Shown: piece by piece, positions 48,621 to 61,250 of the stretch
How the letters are laid out: each line of letters opens with the position of its first letter
Position numbering within the stretch: the stretch's first letter is position 1
DNA from: Budorcas taxicolor
Taxonomy: Eukaryota > Chordata > Mammalia > Artiodactyla > Bovidae
NCBI RefSeq assembly: GCF_023091745.1
Contig: NC_068910.1
Span: 47,603,272 to 47,667,271 of the forward strand
DNA length: 64,000 bases
Direction: 5' to 3'
The notes under the pieces: generated by a model
Databases searched by the model: none
Told to the model about the DNA's origin: nothing
The model's input: only the letters and a program-made list of their open reading frames with translations
Position numbers and translations under genes: made by a program

Positions 48621-50552
48621 AGCCACACGGGACCAGCCCTGAACAGGCCCACCCTGAGATGCCAAGAGAGGAGAGTGCCGTGCCGTACATCTAGCTTGTT
48701 TGTTGAATGAGGGAACAAGACGGACCTGGCTGGGCTAAGGACACACTCACGTCTTTCAGCAACTCAAGGCAGGTGAAAAACTTCAAACTGGAAATATTGA
48801 ATTTTCTGCTCTTCAGTGATGAATTAGAAAAATAAAAAAAACATATGACCAAATGTATATCTTGAGTTATGAAACATCTCCATACTGGACTAAACAGAAA
48901 TAGAAATGCAGAGAAAAGAATATGTTTCTAGTACAGTATTTTTCTTTTTTTAGAACTATTTCCATTTTTTTTTTTTGGAACAGTTAATGTTTTATTATAC
49001 AGCTATTTGCTACTAAACAACAGCTTTTAAAAAGCTTTGCTGCTTTCTGTAGTCAAGTTGATTCCATCTTGGAAGGACAATGTAGATGTAATAATAGAAA
49101 ATTTGTCATTCACTGACTAGGGCATCTAATAAGGGATCCTGATGCTGCTGATAGGTACTGATAATAACAGTGTTATTTTACAGGCATATATGATGATTAC
49201 TGACTTACAAAGTCTTGATTTGTGATTCTCTCCTGTTAGGGTTTTTCTTACTATAAATTGGATCCCTAAGAGGAAGCCCAGAGTTGGTTATAACTTCTAT
49301 AGCCAAATCAGATACACTGTTTCTCTGAATCCCAAATCAGTTCAGATCCTTGGCAGCTGACTCAGCCTGCAGCTAAGCTAAGGATTAATAAAATTAGCAG
49401 TAATACCCACAAACTTAGCCTGGGCCCTCTCTGTGTGAGCATGCATCTCCTTCATAACAATGCTCAAACCCTGGGGGTTGGTTTAATTGTCTTGATCTTA
49501 TTCACTGAGACTTAGCAATAAGGTTGCTATTGACATGGCAAAGGCAGGCATCACCAAAGAAAAGGACATAGATGAAGCCGCCCTCTTTCCCTCTGCCTGA
49601 TCCTCCCTACCCTGTTCTGCATTTTCTTTATTCCATAGGACTTGTCACCCTTTAACACACTATTAACTCACTTTTTCTGTGTCCTGTTTATTGTTTGCCT
49701 TCCCCTTCTGGAATGTAAGCTATAGGAGGACAGAGCTCTTTGCTTTGTTCTCAAATATCTCCAAGTGCCCTGGATGGAGCCGAACACAAGGAAAGTGCTG
49801 GATAAATATATACTGAATGAACAAAGATGCCAGGGAAAATTTACACTACATTCACAATTCAAAACTGTTCAGAGACTTCTATGCATGCTGAATATTCATA
49901 CCGATGTATGTTAATCAGGTGACCTGAATTTTCATGTATTTGTAAGTTCCTTCCAGAAGTGAAGAATCTGTAGGCTGATTGCTGTGCTGGAAGGTGTTTC
50001 TGGTCTTGGCACTCCCCCTTCCACCAGCATCACCACCACCTTTAAGAAAGAGCCCAGAGGCTTCTGGCTCCAGGAGACAGAAGCGTGGATCCTACCCGGA
50101 ACAGAAACATTTCTAAGGGCGAGGGAAAAGAGGACTTAATGTAGGGGAGCTCCTACTCTGTAGGAAGAGAGGAAAAAAAGCAGCACTCTCACTTGCAGAA
50201 GGGGAAGAGAGTAATTTGGAAGGAATGTATGTGAATACCCTGGAAAAACACTGTTTGACTCTCCCAAGGATCTCAGGCTGAATCTTTTCTTGGTCCTTTC
50301 AGAAATGTGGGAGGGTGGTGAGAAAATGGCATTTGAGATGGACCCTGCTGCATCCAGGAGCTAGTAGAGCTGAACCCCTAAGACACTGAATACAAATGGA
50401 CAACAGCCAGACCATATATGATAACACGACTCTGACCCCTGACTTCTCCAGCAACCAGCACAGGAAGACAGACCATGACTTTTGTAGCAGTCAGTCGTCA
50501 GAGAACTGGATCCGTGGCTACCAGCTTTCTTATTTTTTAGCCCCTGTTTCCA
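48621..50552. other. Mostly unassigned intergenic sequence
   Basis: Includes an L2-like stretch (49600-49825) and a poly-T with adjacent TTTATT at 48966-48997 that may mark an old retrocopy on the minus strand. Confidence 0.4.
49600..49825 (+). mobile_element. L2-like remnant
   Basis: CTGGAATGTAAGCTATAGGAGGACAGAGC, then GGAAAGTGCTGGATAAATATATACTGAATGAA, is the typical L2/MIR 3' wording. Confidence 0.65.
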
Positions 50553-51893
50553 ATTAGTTCAGTTCAGTCACTCAGTCATGTCCAACTCTTTGTGACCCCA
50601 CAGACTGCAGCACACCAGACCTCCTTGTCCATCACCAACTCCCGGAAGGAGCTCAGACTCATGTCCATCAAGTTGGTGATGCCATCCAATCATTTCATCC
50701 TCTGTCATCCCCTTCTCCTCCTGCCTTCAATCTTTCCCAGCATCAGGGTCTTTTCCACTGAGTCAGTTCTTCACATCAGGTGGCCAAAGTATTGGAACTT
50801 CAGCTTCAGCATCAGTCCTTCCAATGAATATTTGGGATTGATTTCCTTTAGGATGGACTGGTTGGATCTCCTTGCAGCCCAAGGGACTCTCAAGAGTTTT
50901 CTCCAACACCACAGTTCAAAAGCATCAATTCTTTGGTGCTCAGCTTTGCTTATAGTCCAACTCTCACATCCACACATGACTACTGGAAAAACCACAGCTT
51001 TGACTAGATGAACCTTTGTCGGCAAAGTGATGTCTCTGCTTTTTAATATGCTGTATATGTTTGTCATAACTTTTTTCCAAGGAGCAGGCGTCTTTTAATT
51101 TCATGGCTGCAGTCACCATCTGCAGTGATTTTGGAGCCCAAGAAAATAAAGTTTCTCACTGTTTCCATTGTTCCCCCATCTATTTACCACGTAGTGATGG
51201 GACCGGATGCCATGATCTTAGCTTTTTGAATGTTGACTTTAAAGCCAGCTTTTTCACTCTCTTGCAGTTTCATCAAGAGGTTCTTTAATTCCTCCTTGCT
51301 CTCTGCCCTAAGGGTGGTGTCATCTGCATATCTGAGATTATTGATGTTTTTCCCAGCAATTTTGACTCCAGTTTGTGCTTCATTCAGCCCAGCAATTCAT
51401 ATGATGTACTCTGCATCTAAGGTAAATAAGCAGGGTGACAATATACAGCCTTGATATACTCCTTTCCCAATTTGGAACCAGTCTGTTGTCCCATGTCCGG
51501 CCTCTTAACTGTTGCTTCTTGACCTGGATACCGATTTCTCAGGAGGGAGGAAAGGTGGTCTGATATTCCCACCTCTTGAAGAATTTTCCAGTTTATTGTG
51601 ATCCACACAAAGGCTTCAGCATAGTCAATGAAGCAGAAGCAGATGTTTTTCTAGAATTCTCTTGCTTTTTCTATGATCTGAAGGATGTTGGCAATTTTAT
51701 CTCTGGGTCCTTTACCTTTTCTAAATCCAGCTTGAACATCTGGAATTTCTCAATTCACGTGCTGTTAAAGACTAGTTTGGAGAATTTTGAGCATTACTTT
51801 GCTAGCATATGAGATGAATGTAATTGTGCAGTAGTTTGAACATTCTGTGGCATTGCCTTTCTTGGGACTGGAATGAAAACTGACCTTTCCAAT
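50553..51893 (-). mobile_element. BovB LINE, 1.34 kb including part of the reverse transcriptase
   Basis: The minus strand reads the C-terminal half of BovB ORF2, including a YADD catalytic box (complement of about 51315-51330), GSKITADGDCSHEI-like sequence near 51.1 kb and VFPVVMCGCESWTISKAEH at about 50.95 kb. Several stops and shifts make it inactive. The element ends at the TTCAG repeats (50553-50570) and is 5'-truncated, with a Bov-A next to it. Confidence 0.9.
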
Positions 51894-51895
51894 TA

Positions 51896-52020
51896 AAGTG
51901 AAGTTGCTCAGTTGTGTCCGACTCTGTGTGACCCCATGGACTGTAGCCTACAATGCTCCTCCGTCCATGGGATTATCCAGGCAAGAGTACTGGAGTGGGT
52001 TGCCATTTCCTTCTCCAGAG
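51896..52020 (-). mobile_element. Bov-A monomer SINE
   Basis: GTGAAGTTGCTCAGTTGTGTCCGACTC to GGTTGCCATTTCCTTCTCCA, a single minus-strand Bov-A unit. It sits at the junction between BovB and a truncated retroviral LTR. Confidence 0.85.
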
Positions 52021-52300
52021 AGAAACCCAAATATGCACCCAAACGAGTCATACAGGCTGCCCTGCTCCTAGTTAACCCACTTTCAGCTTCCCCATGCCAT
52101 CAGCCACTAATCAGACTGAAGACTTCCCTTTTTCTCATTATAAAGCTTTCCTAGTCCCCCACTTGTCTTTAAATTTCTCCCAACCACAAGCTCTAAATAA
52201 AAAACTTCTGTTTGTTCTCATTTGGTGGTCTTCGTTTATTTCCACAGTTTTCCTAAAGCTCCCACCCAGACATTCTGCATTGGTCATCAGTACAGACCCC
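52021..52300 (+). repeat. Truncated 5' LTR remnant of a class I ERV
   Basis: Segments here align by eye with 55915-56160: CCAAATATGC, a CTAGTTA block, TGCCA followed by ATC/AGT, AAAGCTTTCCT, and the shared TTATTTCCACAG. An AATAAA lies near 52195-52201. The U3 start present in the 3' copy is missing here and is replaced by a Bov-A SINE. Confidence 0.6.
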
Positions 52301-55300
52301 AACCTTCAGCCAGGCTCAGTACCCACAGCGGTTGCTTGTGGCTTGTCATGTTCTCACCAATTGCAAGACAGCCCCATGTCTGAATCCTGCCGTCTCTGTT
52401 GAGTTCATTGGTGCCTAGGTTTTGTTAGTGGTCTCCATTTGTTTGGCTTCCTTGGTGGAATCAGGTCATTCTTTTCCAACCCATGTTGCTCTCTTTGGTG
52501 GTTCTATTTTGCATTGTGTCGTCCTAAAGTGTCCCAAGAGTATGAAGAAGAATCACAGTGTAGAACACACACATAGGGCCTGTAAACTTAAATCTGTGGT
52601 TCTCAGCAAGCCAGAGTCCAGTTAAACAAATTTTGCCAAGTTACAAACAAAACTAGTTGTGGTTCTTCTTCTTCAGCATTTGCTTGTTCTGTGAGCTTGG
52701 CATTTATCCCAAGAGAATGTTCTCTCTGGTTTTCCACCTGTAGTCAAAGGCAGCCAACCGTCAGGCGGGGGTTGGGGTGGGGGATCTAACAGGTGCACAC
52801 GCATCGCTTGGACTCACTGTTGCTGCTCTCAAAGGATCATTTAAGTCGCAGTCCTCTCCCCTCCTCCAGAAGACGCTGCTCCTTTCTGCTGAACTCTTGT
52901 TACAGTCCTAATTTTTGTACCTATTGTTCTAAGTAGCGTGACTTCATGATGATTTGAATTTTCAGTAGCCACCCTGGGAACACTTGGCTTGAACAAAATT
53001 GTTCATTTGAGAGACATCTTAGAAAATAAAGGACTAGGATTTCTCAGTTTTAATGGGCAGTATTTTTTCAGGCAGAGGCCTCCAAATGAAATTCTGATCC
53101 AAAAGTTGCCTCACTGAAAGATGCTTTGACCAAAGCTAAAAGCAATTTGACAAACTTAATCAACAACAAACTAGATTTGTTTCCTGAATAAAATCTCCCA
53201 CTCTGTCCTCCAGTTGCTTCCTTGTATCCAGCTCTCCCGCCTCCCCCTTATCCTTCTGATCTCCACACGTCTGTCAACTCCTCCCTCTTCATTCCCTTGT
53301 CCAGACCCCCTCCCTTTTCCTACCAACTCTCCTAAAACCTCATGTACCTATTGCTTCTAAAACTTCATCCCTCCCATGAGTCAGGTATGCCTTGGACCTG
53401 AGCTGAATCAACAGTTATAATTCAGAATTTCCCTAACCCAGACAAGGCCAGCTGCCATTTGTAGAATTTAGACTTCCTTTGGATACGTATGTCTTAGGGT
53501 TACTGGAACTATGCTAACTTGTACACATGTTGGTTTAAATTCCATATGCTCGATCCTGGATGGCAAAACCTGATTGAACTAACGCAGAAAGGGATTTGCA
53601 GAGTCCCTCTGTTGACAATAAACTCAAGAGTCAAAAGAAAGTGAAGTCACTCAGTCGTGTCTGACTCTTTTTGACCCCATGGACTGTAGCCTACCAGGCT
53701 CCTCCATCCATGGGATTTTCCAGGCAAGAATACTGGAGTGGGTCACCATTTCAAAAGAGCCATACCCAAAGCATTCTCAATAAAATTCAAGTAGATGATA
53801 ATTTAGTCATGCACACAGAGAAAATATGAAACTGTAAGAGATTATGGCCGTACAATCTACTCCCTCGGGGACACACCAGTTATCCCCCTACGATCTGGTA
53901 ACTGGAAGACCCATGCCTTTCGAAATTGCTGACCCTGCTAGCGCAGAGGTGGCAAAACGTTGCAAGGGATTCATGCACTCAATCTTATCATCAACACGTT
54001 AAACCTACCTTCCTGCAACATCTTCCTACACAGCCTCAGCCTCCTCATGATCTGAAACCAGGAGATTTCATGTATTAGGAGAGACATCAGAGAAAACCTA
54101 CTCTTGAGCTTCACTGGAAAGGACCTCATCAGGTACTGTAACAACAAATACAGCAGTGAAACTCCAAGGAGTCAGCCTTAATTCAGAATTCCAGATAGCT
54201 GACAAGCTGGCAGCCTGTTCTAATAAGGGACCTTACCTTTAGGATTCTCAGAAATCCTCTACTCACAGCCAACCTTTGGAAGTAAACAGTTGACGTAGGA
54301 CCTTTGGAATATGCGGATGACTTGGGATAGTAGGCAGCTTCTGCCCAGGGTATGGTGCTAAGACTCCAGACTAATTCCTATCTTGTTATTCATCTACTTG
54401 TTTAGTCTTCTCATTTTCTACCTGGTTGTTGTCTGTCCCTCCTGGCCCCTTTTCTCTCCTCTTTGTTACAATTTGTAGATCAAAGCACACTTTCTAACAC
54501 CCGAATAGTCACCACTAACCTGAATCTTACTGGCTGCTGTATATTTCATCCATCACCATGATCATCATGATAAAAACCTCTGGACAATTCCAGTCTCATC
54601 CAGCCAGATCATAGGGAATCATGGCCAATGGCCTTTGCATCTACATAATGAAATGAACTTAAATAAATCCACATGTGAATTTGGTAGTGTTCTCTCTTGA
54701 AGAAAAAGAACCAGTTATTACAGTTGGTTCTACATTTGCATTCTGCAACCTTTATGGAATGATGAGCCAGCTATTTGTCACCTGGAAGAGATTCATAGAG
54801 ATCTAAACCTGTAACTCAGTCACTGATCTCCTGTTGCCAAGAGCTGCTTTTCTCCTGGATTTCCACGTGCCCCCTACTGGGTACCACTTCCCTTGCGACC
54901 AGGATGTCTGATCTTGTTTTCCCCAGACTAATACCTCAAGCTCTTCAGGACTTGTCTATACAGGAAGACCCTAATTCGATATATCACCAACTTAGAAAAT
55001 TCCAGCTCAGATGCAAGTTCCCAAATGAGCCTACCCTTGATGACTCAAGCATTCCAACTGGGGAGATTACTGACTAATTGTTTATGTGAACAATCAGAGC
55101 AGTGTTCCCAATGGTGTGAGTCATTCAAGTAGAAAGTACTCGAAGAAGCTTATTAACTTTGGCAGAAGTTATTAGCATCACCATCTCCATCCTAAATGAA
55201 ATACAGACTGATCTTAACTCATTGGCACAAGTTGGTGATGAACAGTTGCACAGCTCTAGATTTCTTGTTGGCTAGTCACGGAGGCATCTGTGCCATTGCT

Positions 55301-55722
55301 AACACTTCTTGCTCTGCTTAGATTAATGAAACAGGCAAAGCAGAACAGGCGATACAGTGCCTTCAGAAAAAAACTACTTGGCTTTTTTCATGGCCAGTGG
55401 GATTCATTCACTTGGCCTAGGTTGGGCAGTTGGGTTCTTGGTTCTAAGACATCTTATCTTATAGGGACTGTTAATTATTCTTGTCTTTGTCAGAGATCAT
55501 GATACTGGCCTAAGGCATTTTATCCAGGATCATAACTGGATAAATTGCTCTCTTGCCAGCAAATCACCATGATGCTACAACAACAAAAAGGTCAGGATGA
55601 TCTTACAATACAGTTGACCGTGGAGACAATCGAACAATCGCCAAACAGTGACCCTCTGGATACGTAGCCTTTCCTGAAATTGGTCTGAACATCATGCGAG
55701 TGAAAGGACGACCCAAAGGGGG
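52300..55722 (+). pseudogene. Class I (gamma-like) endogenous retrovirus remnant, internal region
   Basis: The internal part is short, about 3.4 kb, so gag and most of pol are deleted or unrecognisable. Around 54.00-54.17 kb the plus strand resembles the C-terminal end of a gammaretroviral integrase. Around 55.15-55.45 kb it resembles the transmembrane part of env, including a CX6CC-type cysteine cluster near 55.29-55.32 kb. Both are broken by stops and frame changes, so no functional protein is encoded. A polypurine-like tract, AAAGGGGG, is at 55715-55722 directly before the 3' LTR. A Bov-A SINE (53639-53750) has inserted into it. Assignment is from remembered family features; a profile search would settle it. 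Confidence 0.6.
53639..53750 (-). mobile_element. Bov-A SINE in the ERV remnant
   Basis: A minus-strand Bov-A unit flanked by TCAAAAGA at 53631-53638 and 53751-53758. Confidence 0.85.
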
Positions 55723-55724
55723 AC

Positions 55725-56205
55725 TGAGAGGCTGAATAGACAAATAGACAATGACTGGTGCAGTAAATAGGACAGTAGAATACTGACTTATAACCTCTGC
55801 AGCAGCCAGTTCGGGCAGTGAAAACACAAACTCTATAGCAAATGGCATAGAACAATTAGCACTAAGCTAATAATTGCCACCTTTTCTATTTTTTGCTCAA
55901 GCTTCCAACCGAGGACCAACCAGAGAAAGCCAAATATGCTTTCCAAACCAACCACATCGTGTTCCCACTTCTAGTTAGCCTGCAGCCAGCTTTCCTATGC
56001 CAGTAAAACCTTCAGTCAGCAAATTCTTAAAGCTTTCCTTTTTCCTTTTAGCATGAAGCTTTTCTATACTCCAGCCTGCCTTGATTCTACCAAACACTGG
56101 TGATGGTGGATTCTTATTTACATGGTCTCAACTTATTTCCACAGCCCCGTCTGGAATTCTAGAAAGAGACAGCCTCACTTGGATCTCATCTGGCAACACA
56201 GAGCA
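55725..56205 (+). repeat. 3' LTR remnant of the class I ERV
   Basis: It begins TGAGAGGCTGAATAG just after the polypurine tract. Its second half matches the 52021-52300 piece, including TTATTTCCACAG. The 3' limit is approximate because no target duplication could be identified. The two copies have diverged substantially, so the insertion is old. Confidence 0.55.
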
Positions 56206-56504
56206 GCTGCTGCCAAATAGAAATGGAGCTGTGGCAGACTGAAGGTGAGAAAGAGCAGGAGGTGGCACCCTGGTCCTCCCTTGGCTCTTATCCAGGAGAG
56301 AAGGAATTCATAGATCTCTATATACTCCCTGTGAAAGAGTATGGAAGGCAGCGGGAGTTGAGAGCTAGCGAGCTTGTAGAGGTCACTGCTGGGAAGGACT
56401 GGGCAATACTGCTGCAGCGGATATGAGGTGGTTTGCCGCAGGACCTAATGCAGGATTTGTCTGAAATTCAGAGGATCAGTGATGACCTTAAGAGCCAGAG
56501 TGGG

Positions 56505-56765
56505 GTTCAGTCATCAAGGGAAAGACCCCAGATCCTCACCATGCCACAAATACTGACTAGTTAGTTGTTGTATAACAAATCATCTCAGAATTTAGCAACT
56601 TAAAACAGTAAGCATTTATTTAGCTCATCATTCTATGGGTGGGCTGAGTGGTTCTTTGAATTGGGCTGGCTCAACTTGTATTGCTGGGTCCATTCAGGAA
56701 GTAGGTTGACTGATGGCTGGATGATGGAGGATGACCTAACTCACTAAGCTCATCTGGCAGTTATT
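56505..56765 (+). repeat. Ancient mammalian repeat fragment
   Basis: GTTGTATAACAAATCATCTCAGAATTTAGCAACTTAAAACAG and GGCTGGCTCAACTTGTATTGC are recognisable old-repeat wording, family unassigned. Confidence 0.45.
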
Positions 56766-57134
56766 TTAGTGATTTTTCTATGCTTTCCCTTTGCTATTTT
56801 TGTTCTGTCTCCACTATTCTGAAAATAAACCACTATTGCAATTTTAAGGCAATTATAAAATCATTTTTGAATATTTATCAGCTAATAACAGTGATGCTCC
56901 TAGTTGTAATTTACCTGGCAGTCCTCTTCTAATATGAATTATCAACATCTTTCCATGCATGACCTTAAAACTGAAACACTACAGACTCTACAACATTTTT
57001 TCAGATGAGCAGGAAACAGGCTCTGGGAAGGGCTGTCCACACTGACGTTTGAGTTATTTGAAGTTCTCTTATTTCTTTGCCATATGATAAATAAGAATGT
57101 AGCATTATTCCTATGTAATGGCTATCATGTCTTT

Positions 57135-57790
57135 AAAAATTTTTATTGCAGTATAGTTGCTTTAGGAGAAGGCAATGGCACCCCACTCCAGTACTCTTGC
57201 CTGGAAAATCCCATGGGTGGAGGAGCCTGGTAGGCTGCAGTCCATGGGGCTGCTAAGAGCCGGACACGACTGAGCGACTTCACTTTCACTTTTCACTTTC
57301 ATGCATTGGAGAAGGAAATGGCAACGTACTCCAGTGTTCTTGCCTGGAGAATCCCAGGGATGGAGGAGCCCGGTGGGCTGCCATTTATGGGGTTGCACAG
57401 AGTCGGACAGGACTGAAGTGACTTAGCAGCAGCAGCATAGTTGCTTTACAACACATCAGTCAGAATAGCCATTTTCAATAAACTTATGAGCAATGAATGC
57501 TGGAGAAGCTGTGGAGAAAAGGGAACCCTCTTATACTGTTGGTGGGAATGTGGATTGGTACAGCCACTACAGAGAACAGTGCAGCATTTTCTTAAAAGCT
57601 ACACATGCAGGTAATATGTAATGTAGCAATCCCACTCTTCAGCATATACCTGGAAGAAAACATAATTCCAAAAGATACATGCATCCCAATGTTTACTGCA
57701 ATAGTATTTTCAACAGCCAGGACATGGAAGCAACCTAAATGTCCATCAGCAGAGGAATGGATAAAGAATACTTGGCCATCAAGTCTTTTG
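57135..57790 (+). mobile_element. L1 3' region, interrupted by Bov-A2
   Basis: A short antisense L1 tip (TTTTATTGCAGTATAGTTGC) is followed, after the SINE, by plus-strand L1 3' UTR text (GTTGGTGGGAATGTGGATTGG, AACCTAAATGTCCATCAGCAG). The opposed pieces resemble an inverted, twin-primed L1 end. Confidence 0.65.
57165..57436 (+). mobile_element. Bov-A2 SINE
   Basis: A full two-unit Bov-A2; ATAGTTGCTTTA is duplicated exactly at 57153-57164 and 57437-57448. Confidence 0.93.
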
Positions 57791-58518
57791 ACTTAAATCT
57801 CTAATGATGAGCTCTTCCATATGGTAACTGCGTGTAGCATTAAGGAAGTCCTACAATTCAGTGAACCAAGTTCAATTAATATTACTGGAAGGAAACACTG
57901 CTTCATTAACAAAAAGGCTCCCAGGGTTTGCTATACAAGCAGAGAGAGAGATCCTGGAGGACTGGGTGACCTTTTAGACATCATTTTAGTCTGTCACCAA
58001 AGTTTATTTCCTGTAGGTGCTCGTGGCTCTATCTATCATGTTGACTTCAATAGATTGCTACTTTTCCTCTAGTAAACATATCCAAACAGGGATACAAATC
58101 CTTTCCTTATCTCCAGAGGACACTTGAGATAAGATTAAAAAAAAATAAAGATCAGAGGAAAATGGAAATTATAATAAACAGAGTACTATTATTTGAGACC
58201 CATGTTTCCCAAATTTTGTTCCGCAGAATAGTAACTTGGGGAACTTTTAGAGGATGTTCCACGAGAAAGATGCTTTGTGGTTGAACAAAGTTGGAAAATG
58301 GTGAATACTATACATACTCCATAGATACTAAAACATAACATGAGCACAACAAAGGCTCTGAGAAGTCCTATGGCAGACCTCTAGCTTTTCCTCATCCGCT
58401 GATTCTCAAGTTTACCAAAGCAGAGAATCTTTTAGTATATAACCAGTATTCGATGGAATAGGACGTCTTATGATATAGAGTGTCTCATGATATCAGTTTG
58501 GACACTTGTACTGTATGT

Positions 58519-58724
58519 CCTTCCCTAGTGGCTCAGATGGTAAAGAATCTGCCCACCATGCAGGGTACCTGGCTTTGCTCCCTGAGTCGGGAAGATCCCC
58601 TGGAGAAGGAAATAGCCACCCACTCCAGTATTCTTGCCTGGAGGATTCCATGGACAGAGGAGCCTGGCGGGCTGCAGTCCATGGAGTTGCAAAGAGTCAG
58701 GCATGACTGAGCGACTAACACACA
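58519..58724 (+). mobile_element. Bov-tA SINE
   Basis: The head CCTTCCCTAGTGGCTCAGATGGTAAAG and full Bov-A body end GACTGAGCGACTAACACAC. Confidence 0.9.
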
Positions 58725-58984
58725 CCGTATCTCAACTATTACAAATGGGATCCTAGAAGGCAGAGGTTGTGCTGGAGTCTCTTCCACATCCCCCTTCAGC
58801 TAGCCTTGAAAGTCAAGACGAACTTCTCCTTGAATAGACAAAGGGAAGGAGTTCAAGGCCTTCTTATGACTACTTGACCTCTGCACTCACAGTTCTTGCT
58901 TTTCTCTCTGAGAAGCCCTTCCTTTTCTAGATGAGTAGTGCCCGGAACGTCCTCTCTCACAAGACAGGAGAGAACGGTACAATA

Positions 58985-59175
58985 GTCGTGAGCAAGAACT
59001 CTGGAGTCTGACTTCACCCATCTTAACTGAAATCTCTGTGCTTCAATTTTCCCATGTATAAAGTGGTAATAATAGTAACTACCTCATAGGATGTTATGAG
59101 TATCACGTGGGTTTAAGCATGTGAACTATTTAGAACAAGGTCTGCCATATAGGGGACATTCTGTAGATGTCAGTA
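58985..59175 (+). mobile_element. MIR SINE
   Basis: CTCTGTGCTTCAATTTTCCCATGTATAAAGTGGTAATAATAG followed by ACTACCTCATAGGATGTTATGAG is a fairly complete MIR 3' half. Confidence 0.75.
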
Positions 59176-60649
59176 ATTATTTAGTTTCACTTAGATCTGC
59201 CAGTCCACAGAATATCGCCTTCAGACTGCAATGCTGATTTCAAAATTCATACAAGAGGGACACATCTTGCGGAGCTAGAGAACTGTTTTATTCTGGTTGC
59301 AAATATTTTGACAGCATGGTTTTCTATGTAGTACTACAATAGTTAATTGACATATTTTCCATTTTCATTTTTATATTTCATAATTACAAAAGTAACACTT
59401 CATAACATTGGGAGGCTGTAAAACATAAAGAGGCATTAAAGGGAGAAATGTGCTCAAATTATCTGTCTTTAGAAACTCCAGTGTTCATACTTTGTTTCAT
59501 ATACATATACATACATATGATATACATCTAGAAATATTTTTCACTTGGCAAAGAATTATGTACACTTATCCATGTCAATTAATATTCCTTAGAAATGCTA
59601 CTTTAACAGTTGCAGACTAGCCCATCCTGTGAATATAGTAGGGTTCATTCCTGAATGGTTTACTCACGAGGATGATCTGGTGAATTACCCATCATAAGAC
59701 CAGTGTTTTAGCAGGAACCCAGACAGTGTTCCTCAGCTGAAAAATTATTAAACCCTGTTAGTTCTGTCCATTGGATTTTCCACTCACATACCATGTCCAC
59801 CTCCTAATCGTCATTATTTTTGAAGGTAAATGAATTCAAGTCAAGCACATCTGCAAGTCAGCTAGAGAAAACCAAAATGCTTGAAGACATGGCTTATTAA
59901 ATAAGATTAAAGGAACTAGTGTTCTTTTGGCCATTATCTGTTGATTCTTTCTACACTTATTCAAGGATTAGCAATATTTCTTTCTTCACATTTTGCTTAC
60001 TGTCCTTCTACTTTATATAAAAATGGATGCATCTCATTCCCTAACATGTGAGGACAAAATATTGGCCAACACATCCCTCCTTTACTCTGGGGAGAAATCA
60101 TGAAGAGCTCTGGTATGTTTCAGGGCTAATATATGGTAGGAGATAAGATGCTCTTAATGGACTTTTTTCCTCATGGTCTTCTGTGTTTCAAACTATGCAA
60201 GTAGAATAAAGTAATGAGGGAATTTGCTCTGGTGCCGTGATGATGGCAGAATCTACAAAGCAATGATCAATCAATTGGAAACATCACAGCAGCCAAATTC
60301 TCACATTAGAGGCAGGGAGATACAGAGCATATCATGCACTGAACATTATTATTTTTTATGTTTTGCCAACTGTCACTTCCTCACAGTCCTCTAGGAAGGA
60401 CCTGGGTATGGCCCCCACGTGTCTCACCCCTGGCCACAGTGGTAGAGCTAATTACCCAAGCAAGATCACTGATATTCGGTTGAGGGACTTTCACTCCACT
60501 ATTGAAAAAGAGGGACTATTAATAAAACCAGACCTGACATGGATAGAATAAATGCCAGAGCTGCTTACAGCCATTTTTCTGAGAACAAAGGCATGTGCTG
60601 CATACGAAATCATTCCAAATTATTTAGTTCATGATTCTGTGGGCTGCCA
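59176..60649. other. Unassigned intergenic sequence
   Basis: AT-rich, no recognised element. Confidence 0.4.
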
Positions 60650-61250
60650 TTGTGAGCTCCTTGGAAGGAAAGCTATGACAAACCTAGACAGCATGTTAAA
60701 AACCAGAGACATCACTTTTCCGAGAAAAGTCCATATAGTCAAAGCTATGGTTTTTCCAGTAGTCATGTCCAGATGTGAGAGTTGGACCATACAGAAGGCT
60801 GAGCACCAAAGAACTGATGCTTTTGAATGTTGGTGCTGGATAAGACTCTTCAGAGTCCCTTGAACAGCAAAGAGATCAAACCAGTCAACCCTCAGTTCAG
60901 TTCAGTTGCTCAGTCATGTCCGACTCTTGGTGACCCCATGGACTGCAGCACACCAGTCAACCCTAAAAGAAATCAAGTCTGAATATTCATTGGAAGGACT
61001 GGTGCTAAAGCTCCAATACTGTGGCCACCTGATGTGAAGAGCCAACTCATTGGAAAAACCCCATCAGGGTTTCTGGGAAAGATTCAGGGAAGGAGGAGAA
61101 GGGGGCGACAGAGGATGCTATGGTTGGATGGGATCACTGACTCAATGGAGGAGTTGGAGCAAGCTTTGGGAGACAGTAAAGGACAGGGAAGCCTGGCTTG
61201 CTGTAGTTCATGGGGTCACAAGAGTCAGACACGACTTAGTGATTGAACAA
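60650..61250 (+). mobile_element. BovB LINE 3' fragment with nested tip
   Basis: Plus-strand BovB ORF2 end (GRKAMTNLDSMLKTRDIT, VFPVVMSRCESWTIQKAEH, later GRRRRGRQRMLWLDGITDSM) has frame breaks and is interrupted at 60893-60951. Confidence 0.88.
60893..60951 (-). mobile_element. 59-bp retroinsertion of a BovB/Bov-A 3' tip
   Basis: A minus-strand TTCAG-repeat tail plus about 45 bp of 3' end. ACCAGTCAACCCT is duplicated perfectly at 60880-60892 and 60952-60964. Confidence 0.92.

Noticed and set aside
50771..51067. Frame resembling a nucleic-acid enzyme
   Set aside because: It is the C-terminal end of BovB ORF2 in a truncated, frame-broken LINE, not a host gene.
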